Positions 55,305-64,000 of a DNA stretch of 64,000 bases are shown here, in pieces. Source of the DNA: Frankia sp. AgB1.9 (lineage in GTDB: Bacteria; Actinomycetota; Actinomycetes; Frankiales; Frankiaceae); contig NZ_JADWYX010000047.1 in the NCBI RefSeq assembly GCF_016786355.1, positions 1 through 64,000 on the forward strand, written 5' to 3'. The translations under genes were made by a program, and so were the position numbers. The notes under the pieces were generated by a model. The model made no database searches. It worked only from the letters and a program-made list of their open reading frames with translations, and was not told the DNA's origin. The first letter of the stretch is position 1; each line of letters opens with the position of its first letter.

Positions 55305-56629
55305 ACACCGCCCTCCTGGTCGCCGCCGGCTCGACCGGGGCCGACCCGGACCTGTCCCGGTTCGGCTCGGACCCGTTCTGGTTGGTCCTGATCAAGGGCG
55401 TCGCGGTCTTCGCGTTCCTCATGATCATGACGCTGTTCGGCATCGTGTTCGAGCGCAAGGTCGTCGCCCGGATGCAGGTCCGGCTCGGGCCGAACCGGCA
55501 CGGGCCGAAGGGCTGGGGACAGAGCCTCCTCGACGGCATCAAGCTGATGCTGAAGGAGGACATCATCCCGGCGCTGGCCGACAAGCCGGTGTTCCTGCTG
55601 GCCCCGCTGGTGTCCGTCATCCCGGCGCTGATCGCGTTCGCGGTGATCCCGTTCGGGCCCGAGGTCTCGATCTTCGGCCACCACACGGTGCTGCAGCTGG
55701 CCGACCTGCCCGTCGGCGTGCTCTACCTGCTCTCCGCGGCCTCCATCGGGGTGTACGGGCTGATCCTGTCCGGCTGGTCGAGCGGTTCGACCTACCCGCT
55801 GCTCGGCTCGCTGCGCTCGGCCGCGCAGATCATCTCCTACGAGATCGCGATGGGCCTGGCCTTCGTCGCGGTGTTCATGTACTCCGGGACGCTGTCGACC
55901 TCCGGGATCGTCGAGCACCAGCGGCACATGTGGTACATCGCGCTGTTCCCGTCGTTCGTGATCTACATGATCTCGATGGTCGGCGAGACGAACCGGACGC
56001 CGTTCGACCTCCCCGAGGCCGAGGGCGAGCTGGTCGGTGGCTTCCTCACCGAGTACAGCTCGATCAAGTTCGCGTTCTTCTACCTGGCCGAGTACGTCAA
56101 CCTGGTCACGGTCTCCGCGGTCATGACGACGCTGTTCCTGGGTGGCTGGCAGCCGCCGCCGATCCCGGGGCTGTCGTCCCTGGACCACGGCTGGGTCCCG
56201 CTGATTTGGTTCATGATCAAGCTGCTGCTCGTGATGTTCTTCTTCGTGTGGCTGCGGGGCACGCTGCCTCGGCTGCGCTACGACCAGTTCATGAGCTTCG
56301 GCTGGAAGATCCTGATCCCGTTCGGGCTGGTCTGGGTGCTGTTCATCGCGGCGCTGCGCACCATCCGGCAGAGCAACACCTCCGACGCCCGGCCCTGGCT
56401 GATCGGCCTCGCCGTGATCCTCGGCCTGTTCGTCGTCGCCGAGTTCCTGTTCGGCGGGCGGCGCTCCGCGGACGAGGACGACGACGACGCGGACGGCCAG
56501 GGACCACCGAGCCTGGAGAACATCCCGTGGCCACCGCCGCAGGGCCGCGAGAACGGGGACATCGACACGGGGACGGCCAGGAATCCGGCCGTCATCCCGG
56601 CTGGCCCGCGCCAGCGTGAGGAGTTCTAG
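55301..56629 (+). CDS. nuoH: NADH-quinone oxidoreductase subunit H
   Basis: A membrane subunit at the junction with the peripheral arm, forming part of the quinone channel. 442 residues with about eight helices. Conserved loops: [40 protein letters not shown] and [16 protein letters not shown]. The C-terminal 70 residues are a soluble acidic Asp/Pro/Gly-rich tail not found in shorter homologues. The ATG overlaps the nuoG stop. Confidence 0.97.
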   Translation: MNTALLVAAGSTGADPDLSRFGSDPFWLVLIKGVAVFAFLMIMTLFGIVFERKVVARMQVRLGPNRHGPKGWGQSLLDGIKLMLKEDIIPALADKPVFLLAPLVSVIPALIAFAVIPFGPEVSIFGHHTVLQLADLPVGVLYLLSAASIGVYGLILSGWSSGSTYPLLGSLRSAAQIISYEIAMGLAFVAVFMYSGTLSTSGIVEHQRHMWYIALFPSFVIYMISMVGETNRTPFDLPEAEGELVGGFLTEYSSIKFAFFYLAEYVNLVTVSAVMTTLFLGGWQPPPIPGLSSLDHGWVPLIWFMIKLLLVMFFFVWLRGTLPRLRYDQFMSFGWKILIPFGLVWVLFIAALRTIRQSNTSDARPWLIGLAVILGLFVVAEFLFGGRRSADEDDDDADGQGPPSLENIPWPPPQGRENGDIDTGTARNPAVIPAGPRQREEF

Positions 56630-56632
56630 ACC

Positions 56633-57190
56633 ATGGGCTACTTCGATTTCTTCAAGGGCTTCGGTCTCACCTTCGGCAACATGTTCCGCAAGCCGGTGAC
56701 GGAGTCCTACCCGGAGCAGAAGAAGCCGACCGCGCCGCGGTTCCACGGCCGTCACCAGCTCAACCGGCACCCGGACGGGCTGGAGAAGTGCGTCGGCTGC
56801 GAGCTGTGCGCGTGGGCCTGCCCCGCCGACGCCATCTACGTCGAGGGCGCGGACAACACCGACGAGGAGCGTTTCTCGCCCGGTGAGCGGTACGGCAAGG
56901 TCTACCAGATCAACTATCTGCGCTGCATTCTGTGCGGGCTGTGCATCGAGGCGTGCCCGACCAGGGCGCTGACGATGGGCAACGAGTACGAGCTCGCCGA
57001 CGACAGCCGCAATGACCTGATCTTCACCAAGGAGCAGCTGCTCGCCCCGCTCCGGGAGGGGATGGAGGCACCGCCCCACCCGATGTACCTCGGCGAGACC
57101 GAGACCGACTACTACCGCTGGGACCCGAACACACCGTTGCCCGCCTTCCAGGAACTGGCGCGCGACGGCGGGTCTGGTTCGGAGCACTGA
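56633..57190 (+). CDS. nuoI: NADH-quinone oxidoreductase subunit I
   Basis: An 8-iron ferredoxin-like subunit holding clusters N6a and N6b. Both four-cysteine motifs are complete: [16 protein letters not shown] and [16 protein letters not shown]. 185 residues, usual length. The gene starts three bases after nuoH and its stop overlaps the nuoJ ATG (TGATG). Confidence 0.97.
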   Translation: MGYFDFFKGFGLTFGNMFRKPVTESYPEQKKPTAPRFHGRHQLNRHPDGLEKCVGCELCAWACPADAIYVEGADNTDEERFSPGERYGKVYQINYLRCILCGLCIEACPTRALTMGNEYELADDSRNDLIFTKEQLLAPLREGMEAPPHPMYLGETETDYYRWDPNTPLPAFQELARDGGSGSEH

Positions 57191-58053
57191 TGGACGCGCA
57201 GTTGCTTGCCGCCGCGGCACCGATCACCCATGTGGGGGTCGGGGAGACGCTGACCTTCTGGATCATTGCCCCGATCGCGGTGCTCGGGGCGCTGGGCATG
57301 GTCTTCGCCAAGAAGGCCGTGCACGGCGCGCTCATGCTGGTCCTGAACCTGTTCTGCGTGGCGGTCTGCTACCTGCTGCAGGACGCGCCGTTCCTCGGTT
57401 TCGTGCAGATCGTGGTCTACACCGGCGCGATCATGGTCCTGTTCCTGTTCGTGCTGATGCTGATCGGCGTCGAGTCCAGCGAGTCGCTGGTCGAGACGCT
57501 GCGCGGGCAGCGGGTCGCGGCCGTCGTGCTCGGCCTCGGCTTCGCCGGCCTGCTGGTCTTCCCGCTCGGGAAGGCGATCAAGAACCAGCCGGCCGCGGGA
57601 GTCGCCTCGGTGAACGAGGCCGGCGGCGGGAACATCCACGCGATCGCCCGGCTGCTTTTCACGCAGTACGTGTTCGCCTTCGAGGCCGTCTCGGCGCTGC
57701 TGGTCATCGCGGCCGTCGGCGCGATGATCCTCAGCCACCGTGAGCGGACCGGGCCGCGGCCGTCGCAGAAGGAGACGCTGCGCCGGCGGATCGCCGAGGG
57801 CCGGGTGCTGACCCCGGTTCCGGGGCCGGGCGTGTACGCCCGCGCCGACTCGGCGGACCAGGTTCCGGCGTTGCCGGGCACGGATCGCGGCCTGGTCGGC
57901 GGCGTGCCGACGAGCCTGCCACCGGGTGAGGAACCGCCCGGCGGGACCGGCCCGGATGGCGGTGTCGGCGGCGACTCGCCCGACGCCTCGACCGGCCCAG
58001 GTGCCGCGAACGGGTCGGCGCCGGTCGGCGCCGGAAAGGGGAGCGGGCTGTGA
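57190..58053 (+). CDS. nuoJ: NADH-quinone oxidoreductase subunit J
   Basis: A membrane subunit with five helices; [20 protein letters not shown] is the conserved helix 3 involved in proton coupling. The core covers about 180 residues. The remaining 100 residues are a soluble Pro/Gly/Asp-rich tail ([17 protein letters not shown]), making 287 residues. It overlaps nuoK by four bases. Confidence 0.96.
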   Translation: MDAQLLAAAAPITHVGVGETLTFWIIAPIAVLGALGMVFAKKAVHGALMLVLNLFCVAVCYLLQDAPFLGFVQIVVYTGAIMVLFLFVLMLIGVESSESLVETLRGQRVAAVVLGLGFAGLLVFPLGKAIKNQPAAGVASVNEAGGGNIHAIARLLFTQYVFAFEAVSALLVIAAVGAMILSHRERTGPRPSQKETLRRRIAEGRVLTPVPGPGVYARADSADQVPALPGTDRGLVGGVPTSLPPGEEPPGGTGPDGGVGGDSPDASTGPGAANGSAPVGAGKGSGL

Positions 58054-58349
58054 ACCCGGGGAACTACCTGATCCTGGCCGGGCTGCTGTTCGCGATCGGC
58101 GCGGTCGGCGTGCTGGTCCGGCGCAACGCGATCGTCGTGTTCATGTGCATCGAGCTGATGCTCAACGCGGTGAACCTGACGCTGGTGACCTTCTCCCGGA
58201 TCAACGGCAACCTCGAGGGCCAGGTCATCGCCTTCTTCGTGATGGTGGTCGCTGCGGCCGAGGTCGTGATCGGCCTGGCGATCATCTTGACGATCTTCCG
58301 AACCCGCAAGTCCGCGTCGATCGACGACGTGAACCTGCTGAAGTACTGA
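58050..58349 (+). CDS. nuoK: NADH-quinone oxidoreductase subunit K
   Basis: 99 residues, three helices, with the two conserved acidic residues of the proton path in [13 protein letters not shown] and [11 protein letters not shown]. Related to the MnhC/MrpC antiporter subunits. GTG start inside the end of nuoJ. A 241-base gap with hairpins follows before nuoL, the only long gap within the operon. Confidence 0.97.
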   Translation: MNPGNYLILAGLLFAIGAVGVLVRRNAIVVFMCIELMLNAVNLTLVTFSRINGNLEGQVIAFFVMVVAAAEVVIGLAIILTIFRTRKSASIDDVNLLKY

Positions 58350-58379
58350 GTTCCTGAACTACTGAGCCTTCCCGGAAGA

Positions 58380-58440
58380 CCGAGCCTCCGGGCTCGGCGA
58401 TACCGGGCGGCCGGCGCCTCGCGCGCGCCAGGCCCCCGGT
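58380..58440 (+). terminator. Two hairpins in the nuoK-nuoL gap
   Basis: CCGAGCC/GGCTCGG (58380-58386, 58391-58397) around TCCG forms a 7-bp stem, and ACCGGG/CCCGGT (58402-58407, 58435-58440) closes a second, longer GC-rich hairpin. No T-tract follows. They may attenuate transcription or protect one half of the nuo message after processing. The rest of the 241-base gap holds no supported gene. Confidence 0.5.
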
Positions 58441-58590
58441 GTCGGCCCCATTTGCCCTGCAGAACCGACGCAGTACGGAACAACGCCGTCCTGAGCCGCT
58501 AGCGAAGAACGGACCCACTTCAGTGACGCTGCTAGCCGAAAACCCGCCGTCCGCCGACGCCGCGTCGGCGCGTCCCCTGGCCGACGCGCG

Positions 58591-60552
58591 ATGAGCCCGG
58601 CTGCCCCGGCCCACGCTGTGCATTACGCCGCCGCGAGCGGTGCGTTCTCGCTGACCTGGCTGCTCATCGCCCTGCCGCTGGCCGGCGCCGCGATCCTGCT
58701 GCTCGGCGGCAAGCGCACCGACAAGTGGGGCCATCTGCTGGGCACGCTGGCGGCGGTGGCGAGCTTCGTCGTCGGTCTGGTGCTGTTCTTCTCGCTGCAC
58801 AGCAAGGCCGGCGACCACCGTGCCGTCTCCCAGCACCTGTTCTCCTGGATTCCGGTCAACGGCTTCCAGGTCGACGTCGGTCTGCTCGTCGACCAGCTGT
58901 CCGTCGTCTTCGTGCTGCTGATCACCGGTGTGGGCTCGCTGATCCACATCTACTCGATCGGCTACATGGCGCACGACCCGGCGCGGCGGAAGTTCTTCGC
59001 CTACATGAACCTGTTCCTCGCCTCCATGCTGCTGCTGGTGCTGGGGAACAACTTCCTGGCGCTCTACGGCGGCTGGGAGCTGGTCGGCCTCTCGTCCTTC
59101 CTGCTCATCAAGTTCTGGGAGTACAAGCCGGCCGCCGCCACCGCGGCGAACAAGGCCTTCTACATGAACCGGGTCGGCGACGTCGGCCTGGCGCTGGCGA
59201 TCATGTTCCTGTTCGCCACGCTCGGCTCGACGAACTACGACACGGTCTTCACCGCGGCCGCCGGGCACGTGCTGAGCTACGGCACGATCACCGCGATCGC
59301 GCTGCTGCTCCTGCTCGGCGCCTGCGGCAAGTCCGGCCAGTTCCCGCTGCAGGCCTGGCTCCCGGACGCCATGGAGGGCCCGACCCCGATCTCCGCGCTC
59401 ATCCACGCGGCGACGATGGTCACGGCCGGCGTCTACCTGATCGCCCGGTCGGCCCCGATCTTCAACGAGACCCAGGCCGCTCGGACCGTCGTCCTCATCA
59501 TCGGCGCGGTCACGATCATGATCGGCTGCATCATCGGCTGCGCGTACGACGACATCAAGAAGGTGCTCGCGTACTCGACGGTCAGCCAGATCGGCTACAT
59601 GTTCCTGGCGGTCGGCCTCGGCCCGGCCGGCTACGCGCTGGGCATCATGCACCTGCTCGCGCACGGCTTCTTCAAGGCCGGCCTGTTCCTCGGCTCCGGC
59701 TCCGTCATCCACGCGATGGACGACGAGCAGGACATGCGGAAGTACGGCGGCCTGTGGAAGTACATGAAGGTCACCTGGGTGACGTTCGGGCTCGGCTACC
59801 TGGCCATCATCGGCTTCCCGCCGTTCTCCGGGTTCTTCACCAAGGACAAGATCATCGAGACGGCCTTCGACAAGGGCGGGACGTCGGGCTACATCCTCGG
59901 GATCGTCGCCCTGCTCGGCGCCGGCATCACCGCCTTCTACATGACCCGGCTTTTCCTCATGACGTTCCACGGCAAGCCGCGCTGGGAGCACGAGGGCGAG
60001 AAGGCCAAGCACCCGCACGAGTCGCCGTTCACGATGACCGGGCCGATGATGCTGCTGGCCGTCGGGTCGGTCTTCGCGGGTGGCCTGTTCGTCCTGGGCA
60101 GCTCGATGCAGAACTGGCTCGCCCCGGTCGTCGGTGAGCACGGCGAGGCCGACCACACGCTGAACCCGGTCGTGCTGACCCTGCTGACGCTCGTCGTCAT
60201 GCTCGGCGGTGTCGCGGGCGGGCTGCTGCGCTACCAGCTGCGCCCGGTGGACGCGATCGCCAAGCCCGACGCGCAGGTCAGCCCGCTGACCGTCGCGGCC
60301 CGCCACGATCTCTACGCGAACACCTTCAACGAGGCCGCGTTCATGATCCCGGGCAACTTCCTGGTCCGGTTCCTGGTCTGGTTCGACAAGATCATCATTG
60401 ATGGCGCGGTGGGTGGGACCGCCGCCGGCATCGGTGGGCTGTCCGGCCGCCTGAGGCGCACCCAGACCGGCTACGTCCGGACCTACGCACTTTCGATGTT
60501 GGGAGGCGCGATCCTCGTGATCGGGGCCCTGCTGCTGGTGAGGGCGGGCTGA
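58591..60552 (+). CDS. nuoL: NADH-quinone oxidoreductase subunit L
   Basis: The distal proton-pumping subunit, 653 residues with about 16 helices. [20 protein letters not shown] (the acidic residue is part of the proton path), [20 protein letters not shown] with the conserved lysine, and [16 protein letters not shown] are visible. The long lateral helix region lies near the C-terminus. ATG start. It stands one base from nuoM. Confidence 0.97.
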   Translation: MSPAAPAHAVHYAAASGAFSLTWLLIALPLAGAAILLLGGKRTDKWGHLLGTLAAVASFVVGLVLFFSLHSKAGDHRAVSQHLFSWIPVNGFQVDVGLLVDQLSVVFVLLITGVGSLIHIYSIGYMAHDPARRKFFAYMNLFLASMLLLVLGNNFLALYGGWELVGLSSFLLIKFWEYKPAAATAANKAFYMNRVGDVGLALAIMFLFATLGSTNYDTVFTAAAGHVLSYGTITAIALLLLLGACGKSGQFPLQAWLPDAMEGPTPISALIHAATMVTAGVYLIARSAPIFNETQAARTVVLIIGAVTIMIGCIIGCAYDDIKKVLAYSTVSQIGYMFLAVGLGPAGYALGIMHLLAHGFFKAGLFLGSGSVIHAMDDEQDMRKYGGLWKYMKVTWVTFGLGYLAIIGFPPFSGFFTKDKIIETAFDKGGTSGYILGIVALLGAGITAFYMTRLFLMTFHGKPRWEHEGEKAKHPHESPFTMTGPMMLLAVGSVFAGGLFVLGSSMQNWLAPVVGEHGEADHTLNPVVLTLLTLVVMLGGVAGGLLRYQLRPVDAIAKPDAQVSPLTVAARHDLYANTFNEAAFMIPGNFLVRFLVWFDKIIIDGAVGGTAAGIGGLSGRLRRTQTGYVRTYALSMLGGAILVIGALLLVRAG

Positions 60553-60553
60553 C

Positions 60554-62113
60554 ATGCACACCGCCCCCTGGCTGACAATTCTGCTTGCCATCCCGCTCGT
60601 CGGCGCGGTCGTTGTCGCGCTGATCCCGAAGACCGCCAGCACGTTCGCCAAGCAGCTCACGCTGGCGCTGACGATCGTCGAGCTGGTCATCGCGGTGATC
60701 GCGACCGCCGCCTACCGGCCGAACGTCCCCGGCTTCCAGTTCAACCAGCGGTACGACTGGATCAAGCAGTTCGGGGTGTCGTACTCGGTCGGCGCCGACG
60801 GCATCTCGATCGTGCTGATCCTGCTGGCCGCGGTGCTGGTCCCCGTCGTCGTGCTGGCGAGCTGGCACGAGTGCGAGGAGGGCAAGCGCTCGGTACCGGC
60901 GTTCTTCGCCCTGCTGCTCGCGCTCCAGGCCGGCATGGTCGGCGTCTTCGCCGCCACCGACGTCTTCCTGTTCTACGTCTTCTTCGAGGCGATGCTCATC
61001 CCGATGTACTTCCTCATCGGGAGCTACGGGGCGCCCAAGGAGCAGACGCAGCGCGCGTACGCGGCGGTCAAGTTCCTGCTGTACAGCCTGTTCGGCGGCC
61101 TGCTGATGCTCGCCGCGGTGATCGGCCTGTACGTCGTCTCCGTGCACCAGCTCGGCCACGGGACGTTCGACTTCGCCACGCTGCGGCAGATGAAGATCGA
61201 CCCGACCACACAGAAGTGGCTGTTCCTCGGCTTCTTCCTCGCGTTCGCGATCAAGGCGCCGCTGTTCCCGTTCCACACCTGGCTGCCGGACGCCGGCGCC
61301 CAGTCGCCGACCGGCGGCGCGGTGCTGCTGGTCGGCGTGCTCGACAAGGTCGGCACCTTCGGCCTGATCCGGTACTGCATCCCGCTGTTCCCGGACGCAG
61401 CCGACTACTTCGCCCCGCTGGTGCTGGCGCTGGCGGTGATCGGCATCTTCTACGGCGCGCTGCTCGCGATCGGGCAGCGGGACATGAAGCGGCTGGTCTC
61501 CTACACCTCGCTCGCCCACTTCGGCTTCATCGCGCTGGGCTGCTTCGCCTTCACCTCGCAGGCCGGCGTCGGCGCGGTGCTGTACATGGTCAACCACGGC
61601 CTCTCCACCGGCCTGCTGTTCCTGGTGGTCGGCTTCCTGGTGGCCCGCCGCGGCAGCCGCGACGTCGACGCCTACGGCGGCCTGGCCAAGGTGACGCCGG
61701 TGCTGGCCGGGGTGTTCCTCGTCGGCGGTCTGTCGTCGCTGGCGCTGCCGGGGCTGAACAGCTTCGTCTCCGAGTTCCTCGTCCTGGTCGGCACCTTCAC
61801 CCGCTACCGGGCGCTGGCGATCGTCGCGACCTGCGGCATCGTGCTGGCCGCGATCTACGTGCTGAACCTCTACAAGCGGACGATGACCGGCCCGGTGACG
61901 CAGGAGAACTCGCTGCTCACCGACCTGTCCGTGCGTGAGAAGCTCGTCGTCGCGCCGATCATCGCGCTGATCATCGCCCTCGGGGTCTATCCCAAGCCGT
62001 TGATCGACATCATCCGCCCGTCGGTTACTGCCACGTTCACCGACGTCGGCCATCACGACCCGGCACCGACCGCCCCGGTCGCCGGCGCGAGCACCACCGG
62101 AGGCCACTCGTGA
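60554..62113 (+). CDS. nuoM: NADH-quinone oxidoreductase subunit M
   Basis: Second antiporter-like proton-pumping subunit, 519 residues and about 14 helices. FYVFFEAMLIPMYFLIGSYG carries the conserved glutamate, AIKAPLFPFHTWLPDAGAQS the conserved lysine, and LVSYTSLAHFGFIALGCFAF the third family block. The stop overlaps the nuoN GTG by four bases. Confidence 0.97.
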   Translation: MHTAPWLTILLAIPLVGAVVVALIPKTASTFAKQLTLALTIVELVIAVIATAAYRPNVPGFQFNQRYDWIKQFGVSYSVGADGISIVLILLAAVLVPVVVLASWHECEEGKRSVPAFFALLLALQAGMVGVFAATDVFLFYVFFEAMLIPMYFLIGSYGAPKEQTQRAYAAVKFLLYSLFGGLLMLAAVIGLYVVSVHQLGHGTFDFATLRQMKIDPTTQKWLFLGFFLAFAIKAPLFPFHTWLPDAGAQSPTGGAVLLVGVLDKVGTFGLIRYCIPLFPDAADYFAPLVLALAVIGIFYGALLAIGQRDMKRLVSYTSLAHFGFIALGCFAFTSQAGVGAVLYMVNHGLSTGLLFLVVGFLVARRGSRDVDAYGGLAKVTPVLAGVFLVGGLSSLALPGLNSFVSEFLVLVGTFTRYRALAIVATCGIVLAAIYVLNLYKRTMTGPVTQENSLLTDLSVREKLVVAPIIALIIALGVYPKPLIDIIRPSVTATFTDVGHHDPAPTAPVAGASTTGGHS

Positions 62114-63693
62114 GCGCCAGCACAGCCATCACGGCCGCCGCGCCGGTGACGATCCCGCCGATCAAGATTCCGTCCATCGAGTACGTCTCGATGAGCCCCG
62201 TGCTGATCGTGCTCGGGCTCGCGTTCGTCGGCATCCTGGTCGAGGCGTTCACGACGGCCTCCACCCGGCGCAACCTGCAGCCGGTGCTTGCCTTCCTCGG
62301 CTTCCTGGTGGCCTTCATCGCCGTCTGCCTGCTGCACACGCGGCGGGCGACGCTGGTGGACGGCGCGCTGGCCATCGACGGGCCGACGCTGTTCCTGCAG
62401 GGCACGATCCTGGTGTTCGGTCTGCTGGCCGTGCTGCTCGTCGCCGAGCGGCGGCTGGACTCCACCGGCGGCGCCATCGTCGCCCAGGCCTCGGTCACAC
62501 CCGGCGCGGCCGGCTCCAACGCGCTGCAGACCTCGCAGAACATGCAGACCGAGGCCTACCCGCTGATGGCGTTCTCGGTGTCCGGCATGCTGATGTTCGT
62601 CCAGTCGAACAACCTGCTGGTGATGTTCGTCGCGCTGGAGATCCTCTCGCTGCCGCTGTACCTGCTCGCGGGCCTGGCCCGCCGGCGCCGGCTGCTCTCG
62701 CAGGAGGCGGCGCTGAAGTACTTCCTGCTCGGCGCGTTCTCGTCGGCGTTCTTCCTCTACGGCCTGGCGATGATCTACGGCTACGCCAGCACCGTGAACC
62801 TCGGCGGTATCGCGACGGCGGCGAGCACCGTCGGCAAGAACGACACCTACCTGTACTTCGGGATCGGCCTGCTCGCCGTCGGGTTCTTCTTCAAGATCGG
62901 CGCCGCGCCCTTCCACTCGTGGACGCCGGACGTGTACCAGGGCTCGCCCACGCCGATCACCGCGTTCATGGCGGCCGGCACCAAGGTCGCGGCCTTCGGC
63001 GGCCTGCTGCGGGTGTTCTACGTCGCCTTCGGCGGTCTTCGCTGGGACTGGCGGCCCGTCGTCTGGTCCGTGGCGATTCTCACAATGGTTGTCGGCGCCG
63101 TTCTCGCGCTGACCCAGCGTGACATCAAGCGGATGCTCGCCTACTCGGCGATCGCGCACGCGGGCTTCCTGCTCGTCGGCCTGGCCGGCACGAACACCGA
63201 CGGCCTGTCCGGTTCGATGTTCTACCTGGTCACCTACGGCTTCACCACGATCGCCGCGTTCGGCGTCGTCTCCCTGGTCAGGACGAGCGACGGCGAGGCC
63301 AGCGATCTGTCCCAGTGGCAGGGGCTCGGCCGCACGTCACCGCTGCTGGCGGGCATTTTCGCCTTCCTGCTGCTGGCGCTCGCGGGCATCCCACTGACCA
63401 GCGGCTTCACCGGCAAGTTCGCGGTCTTCCAGGCGGCGATCGCCGGCAACGCGACCGGTCTGGTCGTCATCGCCCTGGTCTGCAGCGCCATCGCGGCGTT
63501 CTTCTACGTCCGGGTGATCGTGCTGATGTTCTTCTCGAACCCGCCGGCCGATGGCCCGGTCGTGGTGACCCGGCCCACTCTCACCTACGCCACGGTCGGT
63601 GTCGGCACCCTGCTGACACTGCTCCTCGGCGTCGCGCCGCAGCCTTTGTTGGACCTCGCTAGTCACGCGGCGGCCTCAGGCTTCGTACGCTGA
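62110..63693 (+). CDS. nuoN: NADH-quinone oxidoreductase subunit N
   Basis: Third antiporter-like proton-pumping subunit, 527 residues and about 14 helices. MLMFVQSNNLLVMFVALEIL contains the conserved glutamate, FKIGAAPFHSWTPDVYQGSP the conserved lysine, and MLAYSAIAHAGFLLVGLAG a further family block. It completes nuoA-N. The polyprenyl synthase gene starts seven bases after its stop, so that gene is probably part of the same transcript. Confidence 0.97.
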   Translation: MSASTAITAAAPVTIPPIKIPSIEYVSMSPVLIVLGLAFVGILVEAFTTASTRRNLQPVLAFLGFLVAFIAVCLLHTRRATLVDGALAIDGPTLFLQGTILVFGLLAVLLVAERRLDSTGGAIVAQASVTPGAAGSNALQTSQNMQTEAYPLMAFSVSGMLMFVQSNNLLVMFVALEILSLPLYLLAGLARRRRLLSQEAALKYFLLGAFSSAFFLYGLAMIYGYASTVNLGGIATAASTVGKNDTYLYFGIGLLAVGFFFKIGAAPFHSWTPDVYQGSPTPITAFMAAGTKVAAFGGLLRVFYVAFGGLRWDWRPVVWSVAILTMVVGAVLALTQRDIKRMLAYSAIAHAGFLLVGLAGTNTDGLSGSMFYLVTYGFTTIAAFGVVSLVRTSDGEASDLSQWQGLGRTSPLLAGIFAFLLLALAGIPLTSGFTGKFAVFQAAIAGNATGLVVIALVCSAIAAFFYVRVIVLMFFSNPPADGPVVVTRPTLTYATVGVGTLLTLLLGVAPQPLLDLASHAAASGFVR

Positions 63694-63700
63694 TGGCGGT

Positions 63701-64000
63701 ATGAGCGCAACCGGGCTGGACACCATGGGGATCAGGGCCGACCCTGATCTCGAAATCGCCGTGCGCGCGGGCCTCACGGGCGTGGAGCGCGTGCTGCGCG
63801 ACGCGATCCGTAGCGAGTTCGCGTTCGTCACGGAGGCGTCACGACATCTCACCGATGCGGGCGGAAAACGATTCCGCCCCATGGTGGTGCTGCTCGCGGC
63901 GCACTTCGCCGACCCGGCCGCGCCGGAGGTGATCCAGGCCGCGGCCGCCATCGAGCTGACCCACCTGTCGACCCTGTACCACGACGACGTGATGGACGAG
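63701..64000 (+). CDS. Polyprenyl diphosphate synthase (5' part only)
   Basis: The first 100 codons of a trans-isoprenyl diphosphate synthase, cut by the window edge. Family motifs seen are GGKRFRPMVVLLAA and the beginning of the first Asp-rich motif, LYHDDVMDE. Location directly after nuoN and the presence of menaquinone genes nearby suggest that it makes the menaquinone side chain (heptaprenyl, octaprenyl or similar). Chain length cannot be judged from the fragment. ATG chosen; an ATG eight bases earlier hits a stop at once. Confidence 0.93.
   Translation, partial: MSATGLDTMGIRADPDLEIAVRAGLTGVERVLRDAIRSEFAFVTEASRHLTDAGGKRFRPMVVLLAAHFADPAAPEVIQAAAAIELTHLSTLYHDDVMDE

Noticed and set aside
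54068-57220. Very long antisense frame (over 1000 codons) opposite nuoG-nuoI
   Set aside because: It lies opposite three well-supported complex I genes; long antisense frames are expected in DNA with strong third-position GC bias.
58282-60690. Antisense frame of about 800 codons opposite nuoL
   Set aside because: Composition (Asp/Glu/Arg/Gln/His-rich, no hydrophobic core) is that of a mirror frame of a membrane protein gene.

Overview
This window looks like a chromosome segment of a high-GC actinomycete. The gene order, the strongly GC-biased third codon positions, the frequent GTG starts overlapping the previous stop (GTGA, TGATG), the futalosine menaquinone genes and a hopene-associated glycosyltransferase all suggest Frankia or a close relative. 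That taxonomic guess is an inference; no ribosomal gene is present. I saw no prophage, insertion sequence, CRISPR array, tRNA or rRNA. The region is mostly core metabolism, but it holds repeat-rich intergenic spaces and several clear regulatory sites.

Layout: (1) 0-8.4 kb: a HAD phosphatase, a glutaredoxin-like protein, then the redox repressor Rex leading a heme operon (rex-hemA-hemC-hemD fusion-hemB) behind a promoter that carries a Rex operator. (2) 8.4-16.6 kb: a copper module (CsoR-type palindrome, copper chaperone, copper ATPase), a drug-type ABC exporter pair, a hopene-associated glycosyltransferase and a convergent F420-type oxidoreductase. (3) 16.8-23.8 kb: hemL, a histidine phosphatase and a system II cytochrome c maturation set (thiol-disulfide lipoprotein, CcdA, ResB, CcsB). 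(4) 23.8-24.5 kb: an intergenic space packed with palindromic repeats. (5) 25.3-31.8 kb: menaquinone genes of the futalosine route (UbiD, UbiA and UbiX types, mqnE, mqnA) with three small membrane proteins of unknown role between them. (6) 32-34.1 kb: a helix-turn-helix regulator and a stand-alone receiver. (7) 34.1-40.6 kb: sulfate assimilation and siroheme (cysteine-containing leader peptide, sulfite reductase, small zinc-ribbon protein, cysH, cobA fusion, CbiX-like chelatase) and a ferredoxin-NADP reductase. (8) 41-47 kb: a Ser/Thr kinase, a small protein, mqnC, menG and a geranylgeranyl-reductase-family gene behind a second Rex-like palindrome. (9) 47.3-63.7 kb: a complete 14-gene complex I operon nuoA-N, followed by the 5' end of a polyprenyl diphosphate synthase gene that runs off the window.

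The genes fit together as one respiratory chain: heme for cytochromes, cytochrome c maturation, menaquinone and its prenyl tail, and the NADH dehydrogenase that reduces it. Rex, an NADH/NAD+ sensor in known actinomycetes, probably ties at least the heme operon and the quinone/prenyl reductase gene to redox state. mqnB and mqnD are not in the window, so the futalosine route must be completed elsewhere.

Most notable observations: three copies, all exactly 79 bp, of an intergenic inverted-repeat element; a second family of about 64 bp; two CobA-HemD fusion proteins that look degenerate in opposite halves; a perfect 26-bp Rex-like palindrome before the geranylgeranyl reductase; a conserved-type cysteine leader peptide before sulfite reductase; and a 15-codon mini-ORF coupled between nuoF and nuoG.
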